DNA from: Burkholderiales bacterium
GTDB taxonomy: Bacteria > Pseudomonadota > Gammaproteobacteria > Burkholderiales > Burkholderiaceae_C
NCBI GenBank assembly: GCA_016213265.1
Contig: JACRBA010000197.1
Coordinates: forward strand, 1 to 35,544
Direction: 5' to 3'
DNA length: 35,544 bases
This document shows, piece after piece, positions 1-11,479 of the stretch. The position numbers were made by a program, and so were the translations under genes. The number at the start of each line of letters is the position of its first letter. Position 1 is the stretch's first letter. The notes beneath the pieces were generated by a model that worked only from the letters and a program-made list of their open reading frames with translations, was not told where the DNA came from and made no database searches.

Positions 1-416
1 CCTGCGCGGTGGTGAGCGAGGCCTATGCCGAGCGCAAGGGCCTGAAGCCGCTGGGCCGCTTCCTCGGCTTCGCGGTGGCCGGCTGCGAGCCCGACGAGAT
101 GGGCATCGGCCCGGTCTTCGCGGTGCCCAAGGCGCTCGACCGCCTGGGCCTGAAGGTGAGCGACATCGACCTGTGGGAGCTGAACGAGGCCTTCGCCGTG
201 CAGGTGCTGTACTGCGCCGACCGGCTGGGCATTCCCATGGACCGGCTGAACGTGAACGGCGGCGCCATCGCGCTGGGACATCCCTACGGCGTCTCCGGCC
301 AGCGCCTGACCGGCCATGCCCTCATCGAAGGCAAGCGCCGGGGCGCCAAGCGCGTGTGCGTCACCATGTGCATCGGTGGCGGCATGGGCGCGGCGGGGAT
401 CTTCGAGGTGTTGTAA
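1..416 (+). CDS. Thiolase (acetyl-CoA C-acyltransferase), C-terminal part, 5' end outside the window
   Basis: The reading frame is open from base 3 to the TAA at 414-416, so only about the last 137 residues are present. They form the C-terminal thiolase domain. The NEAFA motif, the GHP motif with the catalytic histidine (in [12 protein letters not shown]) and the C-terminal CIGGGMG loop with the second catalytic cysteine are all visible. Thiolases cleave 3-ketoacyl-CoA with CoA, or condense two acyl-CoA units, in the cytoplasm. The neighbouring acyl-CoA dehydrogenases and SDRs suggest the degradative, beta-oxidation-like direction, but substrate length cannot be told from this fragment. The N-terminal half with the nucleophilic cysteine is not in view. 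Confidence 0.93.
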   Translation, partial: CAVVSEAYAERKGLKPLGRFLGFAVAGCEPDEMGIGPVFAVPKALDRLGLKVSDIDLWELNEAFAVQVLYCADRLGIPMDRLNVNGGAIALGHPYGVSGQRLTGHALIEGKRRGAKRVCVTMCIGGGMGAAGIFEVL

Positions 417-424
417 CCGTCTGC

Positions 425-530
425 CCCCACGGCCCCTGGCGGGGCCTGCCCCCCGAGGGGGCTCGCGCTGCGGACCGGCATAGCCGGATCCGCGCACGCC
501 ACTTGACTGTCGGCCACTCCTTCGGAGGGC
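425..530. repeat. Array of hairpins (REP-like intergenic element)
   Basis: The 134-base gap between the thiolase and the acyl-CoA dehydrogenase is almost filled by consecutive inverted repeats. GGCCCC/GGGGCC lies at 431-446 (loop TGGC). GCCCCC/GGGGGC lies at 448-462 (loop CGA). A ten-pair stem with one bulged A at 488 spans 470-493 (GCGGACCGGC, loop ATA, then the complement). A short CTCC/GGAG stem lies near 517-527. None has a T tract, so they do not look like ordinary terminators. The segment resembles the dispersed palindromic intergenic elements common in Comamonadaceae genomes; that resemblance is from memory. It may stabilise or separate transcripts. Confidence 0.5.
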
Positions 531-550
531 CTCTGGGCGGAAGGTATTTC

Positions 551-2371
551 ATGCTGCGAGCGACGCTGGATTTCCTGTTGCACGACTGGCTGCGCGTGGA
601 CGAGCTCGCGGCGCGTGAGCGCTTTGCGGACCATTCGCGCGAGACCTTCGGCTCGGTGCTGGACACCTGCGAGCGCATCGCGCGCGAGAAGTACGAGCCC
701 TTCAACCGGCTGGTGGACACCGAGGAGCCGCGTTTCGACGGCGAGAAGGTGATCCTGCCGCAGGCCACGCACGAGGCCTGGAAGGCGTACGCCGAGTCCG
801 GCATGTTGAGCGCCGCGCAGGCCTACGACATCGGCGGCATGCAACTGCCCTACACGGTGGAGGCCGCGGCCAACACCTTCTTCGCCAAGGCATCGGTGAG
901 CATCGGCAGCGGCATGCTCACCGTGGGCAACGCCAACCTGCTGATGGCGCACGGCACGCCCCTGCAGCAGCGGGTGTTCGCGCTCAACGAGTTCAGCGGC
1001 CGCTGGTCGGGCACCATGTGCCTGAGCGAGCCGCAGGCGGGCTCCAGCCTGTCCGATGTGGCCACGCGCGCGGTGCCGGACGGCGAGGGCTTCGAGGCCG
1101 ACCCGCTGGGCCCGCGCTACCGGCTCACCGGCAACAAGATGTGGATCTCGGCCGGCGAACACGAGCTCACCGAGAACATCGTCCACCTCGTGCTGGCCAA
1201 GATCCCCGGGCCGGACGGCTAGCCCGTGCCCGGCACGCGCGGCATCTCGCTGTTCATCGTGCCCAAGAAGCTGGTGGACACCGAGGGGCAGTTCACCGGC
1301 GAGCGCAACGACGTGGCGCTGGCCGGGCTGAACCACAAGTGCGGCTGGCGCGGCACCACCAACACCCTGCTGAACTTCGGCGAGGGCCGCTACCCGGTGC
1401 GCGGCGGGGCGGGTGCCATCGGCTACCTCGTCGGCCAGCCGGGCGAGGGCCTGCGCTGCATGTTCCACATGATGAACGAGGCCCGCATCGGGGTGGGCCT
1501 GGCCGCCACTATGTTGGGCGTGGCCGGCTACGAGGCCTCGCTCGCCTACGCGCGCCAGCGCCCGCAGGGGCGGCCCATCACGGAGGGGGGCAAGGACGCC
1601 TCGCGGCCGCAGGTGCCCATCGTCCAGCACGCCGACGTGAAACGCATGCTGCTGGCGCAGAAAGCGTATGCCGAGGGGGCGCTCGCGCTGGCCCTGTACT
1701 GCGCGCGGCTGGTGGATGAGCAGCACACCGGCGCGCCCGAGGCGGCGGCCGAGGCGGCGCTGCTGCTGGAGGTGCTCACGCCCATCGCCAAGAGCTTCCC
1801 CAGCCAGTGGTGCCTGGAGGCCAACAGCCTGGCCATCCAGGTGCTGGGCGGCTACGGCTACACGCGCGACTTCCCGGTGGAACAGTACTGGCGCGACAAC
1901 CGCCTGAACATGATCCACGAGGGCACGCACGGCATCCAGGCGCTGGACCTGCTTGGCCGCAAGGTGGTGATGCAGGGCGGGGCGGGCCTGAAGCTGCTGG
2001 CCACACGCATCACCGACACCCTGCAGCGCGCGGGCCAGGTGGACGGCCTGGCCGAGCTGGCCAGCGAGCTGGGCGGCGCGCTGCAGCGCCTGGGCGCGGC
2101 CACCAAGGCCGCCTGGGCCACCGGCGTGCCCGAGGAGGCGCTGGCCAACGCCACGCCCTACCTGCAGGCCTTCGGCCACGTGGTCATCGCCTGGATCTGG
2201 CTGGACGTCGCGCTGACGGCCCGCGCCAGCGCCGACGCCGCCCGGCGCCAGGGCGCGCTGGCGGCCTGCCGCTATTTCTTCGCCTACGAGCTGCCGCTGG
2301 TGGACGCCTGGCTGCGCGTGGTGGCCACGCGCGAGCCGGTGTGCCGCGAGATGGACGAGGCGTGGTTCTGA
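551..2371 (+). pseudogene. Acyl-CoA dehydrogenase (about 600-aa class) interrupted by an in-frame TAG
   Basis: The frame starts at ATG 551, preceded by GGAAGG at 547-542 spacing, and would give 606 residues, a usual length for the long acyl-CoA dehydrogenases with an extra C-terminal domain. Codon 224 (1220-1222) is TAG. The same frame resumes at once and keeps full family similarity to 2371, so this is a nonsense change and not a frameshift. Before the stop lie the N-terminal and middle domains, including the FAD/substrate segment CLSEPQAGSS and the loop GNKMWISAGEH. After it lie the helical flavin domain, GGYGYTRDFPVEQYWRD, and EGTHGIQALDL, which carries the likely catalytic glutamate. Homologues tend to have Lys or Gln in the loop GPDG-x-PVPGTRGIS, so a single AAG or CAG to TAG change explains it. 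GTG 1226 could restart the second half, but neither half should be active alone. A sequencing error is possible. Confidence 0.85.
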
Positions 2372-2390
2372 ACCGACCGAGGAGACACCC

Positions 2391-3182
2391 ATGAGCACCC
2401 CCATCCAGCACCTGTTCAACCTCGAGGGCCGCACGGCGCTCGTCACCGGCGGCTCGCGCGGCCTGGGCCTGCAGATCGCCGAGGCGCTGGGCGAGGCGGG
2501 CGCGAAGGTCCTGCTCACCTCGCGCAAGGCCGGCGATCTCGAAGAATCCGCGGCCCACCTGCAGGCCAAGGGCATCGACACCCGCTGGGTGGCGGCCGAC
2601 GCCAGCGTGCCCGAGGACGCGCAGCGTGTGGTGGCCGAGGCCATGCAGCGCCTGGGCCAGATCGACATCCTGGTGAACAACGCCGGCGCCACCTGGGGCG
2701 CGCCGGCCGAGGCCCACCCGCTGGCCGCCTGGGACAAGGTGATGAACCTGAACGTGCGCAGCCTGTTCGTGTTCAGCCAGGCGGTGGCCAATGCCAGCAT
2801 GATCCCGCGCCGCTTCGGCCGCATCATCAACGTGGCGTCCATCGCAGGGCTGGGCGGCAACCCGCCGGCCATGCAGACCATCGCCTACAACACGAGCAAG
2901 GGCGCGGTGGTGAATTTCACCCGCGCGCTGGCCAGCGAGTGGGGCCGGCACGGCATCACCGTGAACGCCCTGGCGCCGGGCTTCTTCCCGAGCAAGATGA
3001 CGCAGGGCCTGCTGGCCACGCTGGGGGCCGAGAACATGGCCGCCCACGCGCCGCTGAACCGCCTGGGCGACGACGACGACCTCAAGGGCGCCGCGCTGCT
3101 GTTCGCGTCGGCTGCCGGCAAGCACATCACCGGGCAGATCCTGGCGGTGGACGGTGGCGTGTCGGCGCTGGTCGGGGGATGA
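2391..3182 (+). CDS. SDR-family oxidoreductase (NAD(P)-dependent)
   Basis: This is a 263-residue classical short-chain dehydrogenase/reductase. The cofactor motif TGGSRGLG is at residues 19-26, NNAG follows the fourth strand, and the catalytic Ser (NVASIAG) and Tyr-x-x-x-Lys (YNTSK) are present. The C-terminal end GQILAVDGG is typical of the family. A GAGGAG ribosome binding site sits just before ATG 2391, 19 bases after the acyl-CoA dehydrogenase. The stop overlaps the next start. The context of acyl-CoA enzymes suggests oxidation of a hydroxyacyl-CoA or reduction of a keto intermediate, but the substrate cannot be read from sequence. Confidence 0.9.
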   Translation: MSTPIQHLFNLEGRTALVTGGSRGLGLQIAEALGEAGAKVLLTSRKAGDLEESAAHLQAKGIDTRWVAADASVPEDAQRVVAEAMQRLGQIDILVNNAGATWGAPAEAHPLAAWDKVMNLNVRSLFVFSQAVANASMIPRRFGRIINVASIAGLGGNPPAMQTIAYNTSKGAVVNFTRALASEWGRHGITVNALAPGFFPSKMTQGLLATLGAENMAAHAPLNRLGDDDDLKGAALLFASAAGKHITGQILAVDGGVSALVGG

Positions 3183-3646
3183 TGGCGCCGATGAGCCGTT
3201 CGCCCATCGCCTTTCCCTTGCGCATCCCCTTCGTCGAGCAGCTCGGCCTCGAGCTGCACGCCTGTGCCGGCGGCGCCAGCGAGCTGCGGGTCGACCTGAA
3301 AGAGGCCCACATGAACTCGTGGGAGGTCGCCCACGGTGGCGTGCTCATGACCATGCTGGACGTGGCCATGGCCACGGCCGCGCGCAGCCTGAACCTCGAC
3401 GGCCCCGGCGTGGCCACCGTGGAGATGAAGACCAGCTTCATGCGCCCAGCCGAATGCGAGCTGCGTGCGGCGGGCAAGCTGCTGCACCGCACCAGCACGC
3501 TGGCCTTCTGCGAGGCCTCGGTGTTCGACGGCGACGGCCAGCTCTGCGCCCATGGCACCGGCACCTTCAAGTACGTCCGTGCGCTGCCGGCCAAGGGCCG
3601 CCAGCTCAAGGCCCTGCAGCGGCAGGACGGCCCGCGCGCCGAGTGA
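3179..3646 (+). CDS. PaaI/YdiI-type hotdog-fold thioesterase
   Basis: This 155-residue protein has the single hotdog domain of the PaaI group. The segment NSWEVAHGGVLMTMLDVAMA corresponds to the HGG motif and the active-site helix with the acidic residue (D at the MLD position). The C-terminal strands (VATVEMKTSFMRPA, GTGTFKYV) fit the family. These enzymes hydrolyse acyl-CoA or aryl-CoA thioesters, often to rescue trapped CoA. ATG 3179 overlaps the preceding SDR stop as ATGA, which implies translational coupling. ATG 3182 and ATG 3191 are alternative starts that would not affect the domain. Confidence 0.87.
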   Translation: MMAPMSRSPIAFPLRIPFVEQLGLELHACAGGASELRVDLKEAHMNSWEVAHGGVLMTMLDVAMATAARSLNLDGPGVATVEMKTSFMRPAECELRAAGKLLHRTSTLAFCEASVFDGDGQLCAHGTGTFKYVRALPAKGRQLKALQRQDGPRAE

Positions 3647-3695
3647 GCGCGCCGGCCGCCTTCCGACCTTCACCGAACTCCTCGAAAGGACTCCC

Positions 3696-4715
3696 ATGAC
3701 CACGATGAACCGCCAGATCCTGCTCGCCTCGCGCCCCACGGCCGAGCCCACCGCCGACAACTTCCGCCTGGTGGAGACGCCCGTGCCCGAGCTGGCTGAC
3801 GGCCAGGTGCTGGTGCGCCACCACTTCCTCAGCCTGGACCCGTACATGCGTGGCCGCATGAGCGAGAGCAAGAGCTACGCGCAGCCCCAGCCGCTGAACG
3901 AGGTGATGATCGGCGGCACGGTGGGTGAGGTGGTGGCGTCGAAGAACGGCCACTTCAAGGTGGGCGACCAGGTGGTGGGCATGGGTGGCTGGCAGGAGTA
4001 CGCCGTGGTCAACGCCGACCAGCGCGGCGTGCTGCAGAAGGTGGACACCACCCACATCCCGCTGTCGGCCTACCTGGGTGCCGTGGGCATGCCCGGCGTG
4101 ACCGCCTGGTACGGCCTGGTCAAGATCATCAACCCCAAGGCGGGCGAGACCATCGTCGTCAGCGCCGCCAGCGGCGCGGTGGGCGGCGCGGTCGGCCAGC
4201 TCGCCAAGGCGCGCGGCTGCCGCGTGGTGGGCATCGCCGGGGGGCCGCAGAAGTGCGCTCAGGTCGTCGAGGAGCTGGGCTTCGACGCCTGCATCGACTA
4301 CAAGGCCCATGGCGACGCCAAGGCGCTGTCCAAGGCCCTGAAGGAAGCCTGCCCGAACGGCATCGACGGTTACTTCGAGAACGTGGGCGGCATGATCCTC
4401 GACGCGGTGATGTCGCGCGCCAATGCGTTCTCGCGCATCGCCATGTGCGGCATGATCGCCGGCTACAACGGTGAGCCCATCCCGATGGCGGCGCCCCAGC
4501 TCATCCTGGTCAACCGCATGAAGATCGAGGGCTTCATCGTCAGCGAGCACATGGACGTGTGGCCCGACGCGCTCAAGGAACTCGGCATGCTGGTGGCCAG
4601 CGGCAAGTTCAAGTACCGCGAGACCGTGGCTGAGGGCCTGGCCGCCGCGCCCGAGGCCTTCCTTGGCCTGCTCAAGGGCCGCAATTTCGGCAAGCAGCTG
4701 GTCAAGCTCGTCTGA
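3696..4715 (+). CDS. NADP-dependent zinc-less MDR oxidoreductase (CurA / prostaglandin-reductase type)
   Basis: The 339-residue product belongs to the medium-chain reductases that lack catalytic zinc and reduce alpha,beta-unsaturated ketones or related alkenals. Features include LSLDPYMRGRM near residue 50, the GVTAWYGL segment, the nucleotide-binding ASGAVGGAVGQLAKARG motif, and DGYFENVGG. GAAAGGA at 3684-3690 is a good ribosome binding site for ATG 3696. It lies 49 bases after the thioesterase on the same strand. A role in detoxifying enone or enoyl intermediates of the local acyl-CoA pathway is an inference. Confidence 0.88.
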   Translation: MTTMNRQILLASRPTAEPTADNFRLVETPVPELADGQVLVRHHFLSLDPYMRGRMSESKSYAQPQPLNEVMIGGTVGEVVASKNGHFKVGDQVVGMGGWQEYAVVNADQRGVLQKVDTTHIPLSAYLGAVGMPGVTAWYGLVKIINPKAGETIVVSAASGAVGGAVGQLAKARGCRVVGIAGGPQKCAQVVEELGFDACIDYKAHGDAKALSKALKEACPNGIDGYFENVGGMILDAVMSRANAFSRIAMCGMIAGYNGEPIPMAAPQLILVNRMKIEGFIVSEHMDVWPDALKELGMLVASGKFKYRETVAEGLAAAPEAFLGLLKGRNFGKQLVKLV

Positions 4716-4728
4716 GCGGCACCCGCCC

Positions 4729-5217
4729 ATGCCGCCGGCCCCCGCCCTGACCTGGACCTTCGCGCGCTTCGACGCGCTGGGCGTGCGCGACCTGTACGAC
4801 GCGCTGCAGCTGCGTGCGCTGGTGTTCTGCGTGGAGCAGCACTGCATCTACCTCGACCCGGACGGCGTGGACCTGCACAGTGCCCACCTGCTGGGCCGTG
4901 ACGCCGAGGGTTCACTGCGGGCCTACCTGCGCGTGGTGGACCCGGGCGTGAAGTACGCCGAGCCCTCGCTGGGGCGCGTGGTCACCCACCCCGAGGCGCG
5001 GGGCGGTGGCCTGGGCCGGGTGCTGCTGGCCGAAGGCCTGGCGCGCTGCGACGCCGCCTGGCCCGGCCACGCCAACCGCATCAGCGCGCAAGCGCACCTG
5101 GCCGCCTTCTACGCCGGCTTCGGCTACCAGCCGGTGGGCGAGACCTACCTGGAAGACGGCATCCCGCACCTGGAAATGTGGAGGCCGCCATGTCTTCCGC
5201 CTTCGACACCCGCTTAG
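4729..5217 (+). CDS. elaA: ElaA-type GNAT acetyltransferase
   Basis: This 162-residue GNAT protein resembles ElaA. The N-terminal pattern (LYDALQLRALVFCVEQHCIYLDPDG) is characteristic of that family, and the acetyl-CoA loop region is RVVTHPEARGGGLGRVLLAEGL. The end FYAGFGYQPVGETYLEDGIPHLEM matches the family finish. ElaA substrates are poorly defined. The gene follows the MDR by 13 bases, and its last 28 bases overlap the start of the next gene, so it is part of the same transcription unit. The start is ATG 4729; no strong ribosome binding site is seen. Confidence 0.85.
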   Translation: MPPAPALTWTFARFDALGVRDLYDALQLRALVFCVEQHCIYLDPDGVDLHSAHLLGRDAEGSLRAYLRVVDPGVKYAEPSLGRVVTHPEARGGGLGRVLLAEGLARCDAAWPGHANRISAQAHLAAFYAGFGYQPVGETYLEDGIPHLEMWRPPCLPPSTPA

Positions 5218-6905
5218 CCGCCGACGCGGGCGCGCCCACCCACGAGGTGTTCAACCAGTCCGAGCCGCTGGCCGGCGCCAACCTCTTCACGGGCGACGCG
5301 GCCTTGCGCGATGCGCTGGCCTTCCATGCCCCCGCGGTCGGCGCCGACGCCCTGGCCGGCCTGGCCGCCCTGGGCGAGGAGGCCGGCAGCGCCCCCCTGC
5401 AGGCCCACGCCCGCCTGGCCAACGTGCACCCGCCGGTGTTGCACACCCACGACCGGGTGGGCCGGCGCGTGGACGAGGTGGAGTTCCACCCCAGCTACGG
5501 CGCGCTGATGGACCGCGTCACCGCCCACGGCCTGCATGGCACGCCCTGGGCGGACGGCCCCGGCGGCCACCTGCGGCGGGCGGCCGGGTTCATCGTGTTC
5601 ACCCAGCTCGAGCCGTCGGTGATGTGCCCCGTGTCCATGACCTACGCCGCCACGCCCGCGCTGCAGGCCAACCCGGCGCTGCATGCCGACTGGGCGGCCC
5701 GCGTGGCGGCACGTGCCTACGACGCGCGCCCGTTGCCCGTGGCGGCCAAGCGCGCCGTCACGCTCGGCATGGGCATGACCGAGAAGCAGGGCGGCTCGGA
5801 CGTGCGGGCCAATACCACGCGCGCCGAGCGCGACGGCGAGGACGCCTGGGGCGAACGCTTCCGTTTGGTCGGCCACAAGTGGTTCTTCAGCGCGCCGCAG
5901 AGCGATGCGCACCTGGTGCTGGCGCAGGCCCCCGGCGGGCTGAGCTGCTTCTTCGTGCCGCGCTGGCTGCCCGATGGCACGCGCAACGCGGTGCAGGTGC
6001 AGCGGCTGAAGGACAAGCTGGGCAACCACGCCAACGCCAGCAGCGAGGTGGAGTTCCGAGGCGCCTTCGGCTGGCGCGTGGGCGAGGAGGGCCGCGGCGT
6101 GCCGCAGATCCTCGCCATGGGCGCGCTCACCCGCATGGACTGTGCGCTGGGCACGGCCGGCCTGATGCGCCAGGCGCTGTGCCTGGCGCTGCACCACACG
6201 GCGCAGCGGCAGGCCTTCGGCAAGCCAGTGGCCGGGCACCCGCTGATGAGGAACGTGCTGGCGGACCTGGCGCTGGAGAGCGAGGCGGCCACCGCGCTGG
6301 CACTGCGCGTGGCGCGCAGCGTGGACCGCACAGAGCATGGCCAGGACCCGACCGGCCACGAGGCCCTGATGCGGCGCCTGCTCACCCCCGTGGCCAAGTA
6401 CTGGGTGTGCAAGCGCGGCAGCCACTTCGCCCAGGAGGCCATGGAATGCCTGGGCGGCAACGGCTACGTGGAGGAGGGCGGCCACGGCGTGATGGCGCGC
6501 GTCTACCGCGAGATGCCGCTCAACTCCATCTGGGAAGGCGCCGGCACCATCATGGCGCTGGACCTGCTGCGCAGCCTGCAGGGGCCCCAGGGCGGCCCCG
6601 CGGCCGAGGCGCTGGCGGCCGAGCTGGCGCCCGCGCGCGGCGCCCACGCCGCGTTCGACCGCCTGGCCGATGCGCTGCCCGCCCGGCTGGACGGCGGCAC
6701 GGCCGAGCCCGATGCCCGAGCGCTGGCGCGCGACGTGGCGCTGGCCGTGCAGGCGGCGCTGCTGCGCCAGCACGCCCCTGACGCCGTCTTCACCGCCTTC
6801 TGCGACTCGCGCCTGGCGCGGCCGGAGTCGCTGGCCGCCTTCGGCAGCCTGCCGGCCGCGGCGCCGTTCGATGCGCTGGTCCAGCGCGCCCATCCCACTG
6901 CCTGA
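5190..6905 (+). CDS. aidB: AidB-family acyl-CoA dehydrogenase-like flavoprotein
   Basis: The 571-residue product matches AidB in layout. It opens with [17 protein letters not shown], a signature of that family, continues with the FAD-binding acyl-CoA dehydrogenase core ([29 protein letters not shown]) and the helical domain ([30 protein letters not shown]). AidB in E. coli is an alkylation-induced FAD protein with isovaleryl-CoA dehydrogenase activity that also binds DNA. In this catabolic cluster a dehydrogenase role is as likely. ATG 5190 has GGAG at 5180-5183 upstream; GTG 5178 is a less likely start. The gene overlaps elaA by 28 bases. Confidence 0.88.
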   Translation: MSSAFDTRLAADAGAPTHEVFNQSEPLAGANLFTGDAALRDALAFHAPAVGADALAGLAALGEEAGSAPLQAHARLANVHPPVLHTHDRVGRRVDEVEFHPSYGALMDRVTAHGLHGTPWADGPGGHLRRAAGFIVFTQLEPSVMCPVSMTYAATPALQANPALHADWAARVAARAYDARPLPVAAKRAVTLGMGMTEKQGGSDVRANTTRAERDGEDAWGERFRLVGHKWFFSAPQSDAHLVLAQAPGGLSCFFVPRWLPDGTRNAVQVQRLKDKLGNHANASSEVEFRGAFGWRVGEEGRGVPQILAMGALTRMDCALGTAGLMRQALCLALHHTAQRQAFGKPVAGHPLMRNVLADLALESEAATALALRVARSVDRTEHGQDPTGHEALMRRLLTPVAKYWVCKRGSHFAQEAMECLGGNGYVEEGGHGVMARVYREMPLNSIWEGAGTIMALDLLRSLQGPQGGPAAEALAAELAPARGAHAAFDRLADALPARLDGGTAEPDARALARDVALAVQAALLRQHAPDAVFTAFCDSRLARPESLAAFGSLPAAAPFDALVQRAHPTA

Positions 6906-6916
6906 CGAGGAACCCC

Positions 6917-7828
6917 ATGCACGATTTCACCGGCCGCACCGCGGTCATCACCGGCGCCGCGTCGGGCTTCGGCCTCGAGGCCTCGCGCATCGCCGCCCGC
7001 CTGGGCATGCAGGTGGTCATGGCCGACGTGATGCCCGACCCGCTGGCCCGCGCGGCCGCCGAGGTGGAGGGCCTGGGGGCGAGCGTGCTGCCCTTCGCGC
7101 TGGACGTGTCGCGCGCCGAGCAGGTGCAGGCCCTGGCCGACGCCACCGTGGCGCGCTTCGGCGTGCCGCACCTGGTGTTCAACAACGCCGGCGTGGGCCT
7201 GGGCGGGCTGATCTGGGAGCACTCGGTCAAGGACTGGGACTGGATCGTCGGCGTGAACCTCATGGGCGTGGCGCACGGCGTGCGCGTGTTCACGCCGCTG
7301 ATGCTCGAGGCCGCCCGGCGCGACCCGGCCTGGCGCGGCCACATCGTCAACACGGCGTCCATGGCCGGCCTGGTGAACATGCCCAACCAGGGCGCCTACA
7401 ACGTCACCAAGCACGCCGTGGTGTCGCTCAGCGAGACGCTGTACCAGGACCTCGCGCTGGTGACCGAGCAGGTGCGCGCGCATGTGCTGTGCCCGTACTT
7501 CGTGCCCACCGGCATCGCCCACAGCGATCGCGCCCGGCCCGGCGAGATGCGCGAGGCGGCCGCGCCCACCCCCAGCCAGCGGGCGGCGCAGCTCATGAGC
7601 GAGAAGGCCGTCGCCAGCGGCAAGGTCAGCGCGGCGGAGGTGGCGCAGTTCGTGTTCGACGCCGTGCAGGCCGACCGCTTCTACATCTTCAGCCACCCCA
7701 ACGAGCGGGCGCTGGCGCCCGTGGGCGTGCGCCTGCAGGACATCGTGGCCATGCGCAACCCCACCGACCCCTTCGCCCACCGGCCCGAGCTGGGCGAGCA
7801 GCTGCGGGCCGCCCTGCGCGGCGATTGA
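6917..7828 (+). CDS. SDR-family oxidoreductase
   Basis: This is a 303-residue short-chain dehydrogenase with TGAASGFG at residues 12-19, NNAG, the catalytic NTASMAG serine and YNVTK. It is longer than classical SDRs at the C-terminus, with a tail ([18 protein letters not shown]) shared by a subgroup often found near fatty-acid and CoA genes. A GAGGAA ribosome binding site precedes ATG 6917, 11 bases after aidB. It is the last gene of the rightward catabolic block. Its substrate is unknown. Confidence 0.88.
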   Translation: MHDFTGRTAVITGAASGFGLEASRIAARLGMQVVMADVMPDPLARAAAEVEGLGASVLPFALDVSRAEQVQALADATVARFGVPHLVFNNAGVGLGGLIWEHSVKDWDWIVGVNLMGVAHGVRVFTPLMLEAARRDPAWRGHIVNTASMAGLVNMPNQGAYNVTKHAVVSLSETLYQDLALVTEQVRAHVLCPYFVPTGIAHSDRARPGEMREAAAPTPSQRAAQLMSEKAVASGKVSAAEVAQFVFDAVQADRFYIFSHPNERALAPVGVRLQDIVAMRNPTDPFAHRPELGEQLRAALRGD

Positions 7829-7926
7829 CCGCGCGGCGGGATTTGTCCACGGGCGGCTGCGCCCGATCTGGCACACTCGCGCGCTTCTTTCTGGCCGGGG
7901 GCCGCGCGAGGGCCCCAGACACTGCC

Positions 7927-10263
<2,337 letters not shown>

Positions 10264-10270
10264 CGGGCCC

Positions 10271-11353
10271 GTGAGCACGCGTCCCACCGCCCTGCGCGTG
10301 CTCGCCGGCCCGCGCGCGCGCCGGCAGCTGCGCGAGCAGGGGCTGCGTCCGTCCGACGTGGCGGTGGTGCCGGCGGCCGCGGGTGGGCCCAAGGGGCTCA
10401 TCCTCAACCCGCTCGACCGCTTCCTGTTCGCCCGCTGGCTGCCGGCGGGCGGGCGTGAGCTGCACCTGCTGGGCGCGTCGATCGGCGCCTGGCGCATGGC
10501 GGCGGCCTGCCTGCCCGACCCGGATGCCGCGCTCGCGCGCCTGGCTGAGGACTACGTCACCCAGGACTACGAGCATGCGCCGGGCCGGCCGCCGACGGCG
10601 CGTGTGGTCAGCCGCACCTTCGGCGCCAAGCTGCAGGAGCATTTCGCCGGTGTCGAGGCCCAGGTGCTGGGACACCCGCGCTGGCGCCTGCATGTGTTCA
10701 CCAGCCGCGGCCGCCATGTGCTCGGCCGCGAAGGGCGCATCCGCACGCCGCTGGGCTATGGCGGCGCGTTCTTCTGCAACCTGGTGGCGCGGCGCGCCAT
10801 GGGCGGCTGGCTGGAGCGGGTGGTGTTCTCCGACCCGCGTGACCCGCTGCCGCTGCCGCTGCACGACTTCCCCACGCGGCAGGTGGCGCTGACCGCCCGC
10901 AACCTCGCGCCCTCCCTGCTGGCGAGCTGCTCCATCCCCTTCTGGCTGGAGGCGGTGCACGACATCCCCGGCGCGCCACGCGGTGCGTACTGGGACGGCG
11001 GCATCACCGACTACCACCTGCACCTGCGCTACGACCGCATCTCCAACGGCCTGGTGCTGTACCCGCATTTCCAGCCCACGCTCGTGCCGGGCTGGCTGGA
11101 CAAGATGCTGCCGTACCGCCACCGCGCCACAGGCGCGCTGGACAACGTGGTGGTGCTGGCGCCCCGGCCGGAGTGGATCGCGGGCCTGCCCAACGGCAAG
11201 CTGCCCGACCGCGCGGACTTCAAGGCCTATGGTGACGACCTCGCCGGGCGGCAGCGCGTCTGGCGCACCGCCATCGCCGAGAGCCAGCGCCTGGCCGACG
11301 AGTTCGCCGAGCTGGTGGGGCGCGGCGGCCCCATCGAGGCCGAACCGCTGTAG
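10271..11353 (+). CDS. Patatin-like phospholipase family protein
   Basis: The 360-residue product has the patatin layout. The glycine-rich oxyanion segment AAAGGPKG is at residues 35-42, the nucleophile elbow GASIG is at 68-72 (Ser70), and a DGG motif with the partner aspartate (Asp242) lies in YWDGGITDYH. Such enzymes hydrolyse acyl esters of lipids with a Ser-Asp dyad. No signal peptide is visible, so it is probably cytoplasmic. GTG 10271 is only seven bases after tex, so the two genes are likely co-transcribed. The substrate and the reason for linkage to tex are unknown. Confidence 0.85.
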   Translation: MSTRPTALRVLAGPRARRQLREQGLRPSDVAVVPAAAGGPKGLILNPLDRFLFARWLPAGGRELHLLGASIGAWRMAAACLPDPDAALARLAEDYVTQDYEHAPGRPPTARVVSRTFGAKLQEHFAGVEAQVLGHPRWRLHVFTSRGRHVLGREGRIRTPLGYGGAFFCNLVARRAMGGWLERVVFSDPRDPLPLPLHDFPTRQVALTARNLAPSLLASCSIPFWLEAVHDIPGAPRGAYWDGGITDYHLHLRYDRISNGLVLYPHFQPTLVPGWLDKMLPYRHRATGALDNVVVLAPRPEWIAGLPNGKLPDRADFKAYGDDLAGRQRVWRTAIAESQRLADEFAELVGRGGPIEAEPL

Positions 11354-11390
11354 GGGCCCCCGTCCCGCCGTGCCCGCATGACGCGGCGAT

Positions 11391-11416
11391 CCGTTCGGGC
11401 TGAGCCTGTCGAAGGC
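11391..11416. repeat. Short imperfect palindrome of a kind dispersed in Burkholderiales genomes
   Basis: The segment runs from CCGTTCGGGCTG to CCTGTCGAAGGC and is a nested imperfect palindrome: TTCG pairs with CGAA and GGCT with AGCC around a central G. I recognise it from memory as a short repeat that occurs many times between genes in Comamonadaceae and relatives. Only one copy is in this window. It sits immediately upstream of the thrS promoter candidate and covers its -35 position. Confidence 0.5.
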
Positions 11417-11424
11417 CCAGACGC

Positions 11425-11430
11425 TACAAT
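11425..11430 (+). promoter_or_regulatory. Candidate -10 box of the thrS promoter
   Basis: TACAAT at 11425-11430 is a good sigma-70 -10 element and matches the form common in this group. No good -35 hexamer lies 16-18 bases upstream, because that region is the dispersed palindrome. Transcription would start near 11437, leaving a leader of about 168 bases before thrS that holds a Thr-rich short frame and a terminator. Confidence 0.5.
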
Positions 11431-11479
11431 CGGCGCCAACTCCCTGTCCCCCAGCAAGAGCGAGAAAGGCAACCCGGTT

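Noticed and set aside
503..550. TTGACT at 503-508 as a -35 box for the acyl-CoA dehydrogenase
   Set aside because: No -10 box is found at a suitable distance.
1220..1222. Amber codon read as pyrrolysine or another programmed recoding
   Set aside because: It lies in a variable surface loop of the dehydrogenase, where relatives have an ordinary residue, and no pyrrolysine genes are in sight.
284..2881. Very long open frame on the minus strand (865 codons), and similar ones at 7681-10497 and 15866-18646
   Set aside because: They lie opposite well-recognised genes, have low-complexity Arg/Ala/His/Gly-rich translations, and arise from GC-rich third codon positions.
7869..7884. TGGCAC followed by GC-rich bases, resembling a sigma-54 promoter before tex
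   Set aside because: The GG to GC spacing of ten bases is not met, and the -12 part does not match.
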